Positions 61,792-64,000 of a DNA stretch of 64,000 nt are shown piece by piece. Numbering within the stretch: the stretch's first letter is position 1; each line of letters starts with the position of its first letter. The notes beneath the pieces are model-generated. The model saw only the letters and a program-made list of their open reading frames with translations. It did no database searches and was not told the DNA's origin. The position numbers and the translations under genes were made by a program. This DNA comes from Pyrrhoderma lamaoense (lineage: Eukaryota; Basidiomycota; Agaricomycetes; Hymenochaetales; Hymenochaetaceae): assembly GCA_002794735.1 (NCBI GenBank), contig NBAZ01000003.1, forward strand, positions 2,480,001 to 2,544,000, written 5' to 3'.

Positions 61792-62943
61792 ATGCTCGGT
61801 TTGGTACTAAGTGGGATGCTAGTGAAAAGGTGTGTACCAAGCTTTATTGGTATCTTATAGTCCTTATCAGTATCACAGAACTGCATCGTAACAGGAGGGT
61901 CTCAAGGACTTGGCCTATCAGTTGCTATTTTATTGGCGAAGAAGGGTGCTAACGTGACCATCGTCGCACGGAACATTAGCAAGCTCTCTGAGGCTTTAAC
62001 GGAGCTAGAGGTATGCCTTGGAGTATTTCTCAAAAACCTTGCAGTATGGATTTTTATGTGGCCTGTAATTAGAGACACCGGACTTCCTCTGAACAGTCAT
62101 TTCGTTATCATTCGTTTCCGTTGAATACCGCGTCGGGAGCAGAAGCCGCACTTGAAGCAGAATGTACGGCACTTGAGCAGGCGACAAACGGCCTGGTCTC
62201 CGCACCGGATGCCTTCTTTCTATGTGCTGGCTCGTCTCAACCTGGATATTTCGTCGAATATTCTGAAGAGCAATTACTTCATGGAATGGAACAATCATAT
62301 TGGGTCCAGGCATGGAGTGCACATGTTAGTCTTCATTTCTCAATTGTTTATTCTCTATTTGAAGAGAAGCTTTTAGGCAGCGTTTAAGAAGTTGTCTCGC
62401 GTTCGGCGACCTGGGAAACTAGTTTTTGTGGGCTCAACGCTGTCCCTCATGTCTTTCCTTGGGTACACATCTTATTCACCAGGGAAGCACGCACTTAAGG
62501 GACTTGCTGAGACGCTTCGCTCTGAAGGTATCCTTTATGGTATTGATGTGCACATTTTCTTTGCTCCCGCAATGAGTTCTCCGGGCTTTGTAGAAGAGAA
62601 TAAGACGAAGCCGGAATTGACACAGAAATTCGAAGCAGATGACGAGGTACTAAGCTGTGAAGCTGCGGCAACTGCTCTCCTAAGAGGTCAGCGTGTATTA
62701 CATTCATCTTGTATCTTTGGGCTCAAAAATTAGATTCCCAGGAATAGAAAGAGGTGATCATCATATAACCGCAACTCTCATCAGTAAAATATTCAGCAAC
62801 TCTGCGCGGGGGCTGTTCCATGTTCCAACCCCGTTCTCGGTCCCATACTTGACTGCATCGCTTGGGTACGGGATTTGTTCACTTCCTTACGACTTCGAAA
62901 TAACATATTCAAACTTAGATTGCGTTACCATTCTGGCGCCGTG
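61792..62943 (+). CDS. TSC10: 3-ketodihydrosphingosine reductase (SDR family)
   Basis: Start at about 61792; one base is lost in the first codons, giving RFGTKWDASEK, which then splices to NCIVTGGSQGLGLSVAILLA, the Rossmann TGGxxGLG motif. It continues GANVTIVARNISKLSEAL, PDAFFLCAGSSQPGYFVEYS, and EQLLHGMEQSYWVQAW, and then VFVGSTLSLMSFLGYTSYSP GK-type active site with Ser, Tyr and Lys (YSPGKHALKGLAETLRSEG). The NYW-like and YFVE segments are characteristic of KDSR/TSC10. A last exon (IERGDHHITATLISKIF) ends with a hydrophobic tail. The enzyme reduces 3-ketodihydrosphingosine to dihydrosphingosine with NADPH at the ER, the second step of sphingolipid synthesis. Confidence 0.88.
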
Positions 62944-63381
62944 ATTGTGATTCAAAGATTAGAAATTATAAGAACATACACAACCAGTATCTGATACAAA
63001 AAGGCATATCGTCTAGGAAGTCTGATTAGAAATCGTATATTTTTGTCCCTTTTAAACATATCTATCATAATATCCAACTATTGTTAACATTGTTGTTTGT
63101 ACTTATAGCCATATACCCTGTTTTTATATATCATCGTAGAAAAATTCTTCACATCCCTGAACCATTTTTTGTTGATAAAATATATATTGCTCCGGAAATA
63201 GGGTTTTTGGCCTCGGAATGCCACGCATCCCGGACGCTTAACCAGAGTAAATCCCAAAAAAGCGAACACAAAAAGCAGACACAAAAACATTGGTGGATAT
63301 TCCGGTTATATCCCCAATTTTTCAGCAAAAGTGCGGGAGACCTGCGACGCCCAAATTTCAGGCATCCAGGAGCTGTAAAAC
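62944..63381. other. intergenic, no supported gene
   Basis: AT-rich. Two overlapping short ORFs on opposite strands near 63081-63422 have no recognisable content. Confidence 0.45.
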
Positions 63382-63603
63382 ATGAAACTCCGCGAATTAG
63401 TTCCGTCTATTATGAGAATTGATCTTATTGTTCCGGCTCTCGGGTTGGTAGTTTGGAGGGGTTATATATGGGCGCTGCACGATGCGAGAACAAAAAGTGA
63501 GAAACATAGACAAGAACAAATATTCGTGCAACGTGAACTAACGGAGCAGATAGCAGATAGAGAGACATATATTCAGTGGGGAGTCATGTTACATCAGGCT
63601 TAG
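63382..63603 (+). CDS. tiny membrane protein, unknown
   Basis: An ORF of 73 residues starting at the ATG at 63382. It has a short basic head (MKLRELVPSIMR), one hydrophobic helix (LIVPALGLVVWRGYIWAL) and a charged helical tail (ARTKSEKHRQEQIFVQREL). This shape suits a small mitochondrial inner-membrane subunit or assembly factor, but I do not recognise a family. It converges on MED31. Confidence 0.35.
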   Translation: MKLRELVPSIMRIDLIVPALGLVVWRGYIWALHDARTKSEKHRQEQIFVQRELTEQIADRETYIQWGVMLHQA

Positions 63604-63657
63604 CTTCAGAAGTAGGAGCATTATCTGAGGCGGCGGCAGCCGTCGCCGAGAGCTCAG

Positions 63658-64000
63658 CTATTGCCCCGTGAATCGACGAGGATCCTCGCGCCTAGCGGGC
63701 AAAGAGAACAATTAGAGAGAGCTTCAGCATTATCATGAGGAGATGAAGAGTACCATGTTCGCCAGTGATCAAACTGCTTTTGGTTCAAGTATTCGCGCCA
63801 TTCGTCCTTTGCAATTTCCTTTCGGAAGAGCTCATTCTGTAGTAAATCAAGATGATGTAAGGCTTGTGGATAGCTAATACAGATCAATATTCATGTGCTT
63901 ATGATATTAAACATTAAAGGACATACTGCAAGAATCGAGCGTAGTCTTTATCTTTCCAGTACGTTAGATATTTTAGGAAATTTACAAAAGAAGGCTGTGA
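63658..64000 (-). CDS. MED31: Mediator complex subunit 31 (MED31/SOH1), 5' end outside the window
   Basis: The visible exons read SQPSFVNFLKYLTYWKDKDY and ARFLQ at the window edge, then YPQALHHLDLLQNELFRKEI and YLNQKQFDHWRTW, a near-unmistakable MED31 signature. A final small exon gives a short basic tail (REDPRRFTGQ) with the stop at 63658-63660. MED31 is a small all-helical subunit of the Mediator middle module that helps RNA polymerase II transcription start and elongation. The N-terminal roughly 30 residues lie beyond position 64000. Confidence 0.9.

Noticed and set aside
1..64000. CRISPR arrays, rRNA, tRNA, transposon ends
   Set aside because: No spaced direct repeats, no tRNA A/B-box pairs that fold, no rRNA sequence and no transposase or reverse transcriptase reading frame were seen.

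Overview
The window is nuclear DNA of a filamentous basidiomycete, most likely an Agaricomycete. Almost every gene is cut by short GT-AG introns (mostly about 40-75 bp), coding is dense on both strands, and the gene content is typical of that group: several tubulin-independent TKL-type kinase genes, an F-box/LRR gene, a microsomal P450, a WW-MyTH4-RhoGAP protein, MIA40, ferrochelatase with C-terminal Fe-S cysteines. Base composition looks AT-rich. I cannot name the species.

Layout. 0.1-1.3 kb: a small secreted helical protein. 2.1-21 kb: a kinase-like locus. It holds one apparently active TKL kinase (2144-4589, minus) and three paralogues, called A (4985-7413, minus), B (9130-11590, minus) and C (18571-20983, plus). 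Each paralogue joins an N-terminal helical domain resembling the MLKL/HeLo-type bundle to a kinase fold that has lost catalytic residues. A DMAC1-like gene and a RhoGAP gene lie between B and C. 21.7-29.4 kb: housekeeping and unknown genes (Mtf2-like mitochondrial factor, nicotinamide riboside kinase, enoyl-CoA hydratase). 30-45 kb: two paralogous ubiquitin-hydrolase-like genes flank a coiled-coil protein, an EMI1-like twin CX9C protein, a possible PAXX/XLF-like end-joining factor and a large SEC7-domain ARF-GEF; MIA40 follows. 45.7-57 kb: membrane-anchored protein, UCH37-type deubiquitinase, ferrochelatase, aldo-keto reductase, cytochrome P450. 57-64 kb: F-box protein, secreted beta-lactamase-like serine hydrolase, 3-ketodihydrosphingosine reductase, a tiny membrane protein, and Mediator subunit MED31 running off the end.

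The most interesting part is the A/B/C set. Helical bundle plus dead kinase is the layout of MLKL, the executioner of animal necroptosis. The three genes share a promoter layout (CACGTG, 14-15 bp, TATA), and copy C is a mosaic of B-like and A-like sequence. Together with the neighbouring active kinase they are candidates for a fungal regulated-cell-death or self/non-self system. This is inference from sequence only.

A caution for the whole window: many genes, including ones expected to be essential, contain isolated losses of a single base that shift the frame, often beside runs of C or G. This looks like residual indel error in the assembly, so apparent pseudogenes here need care. Exon ends were placed by eye.
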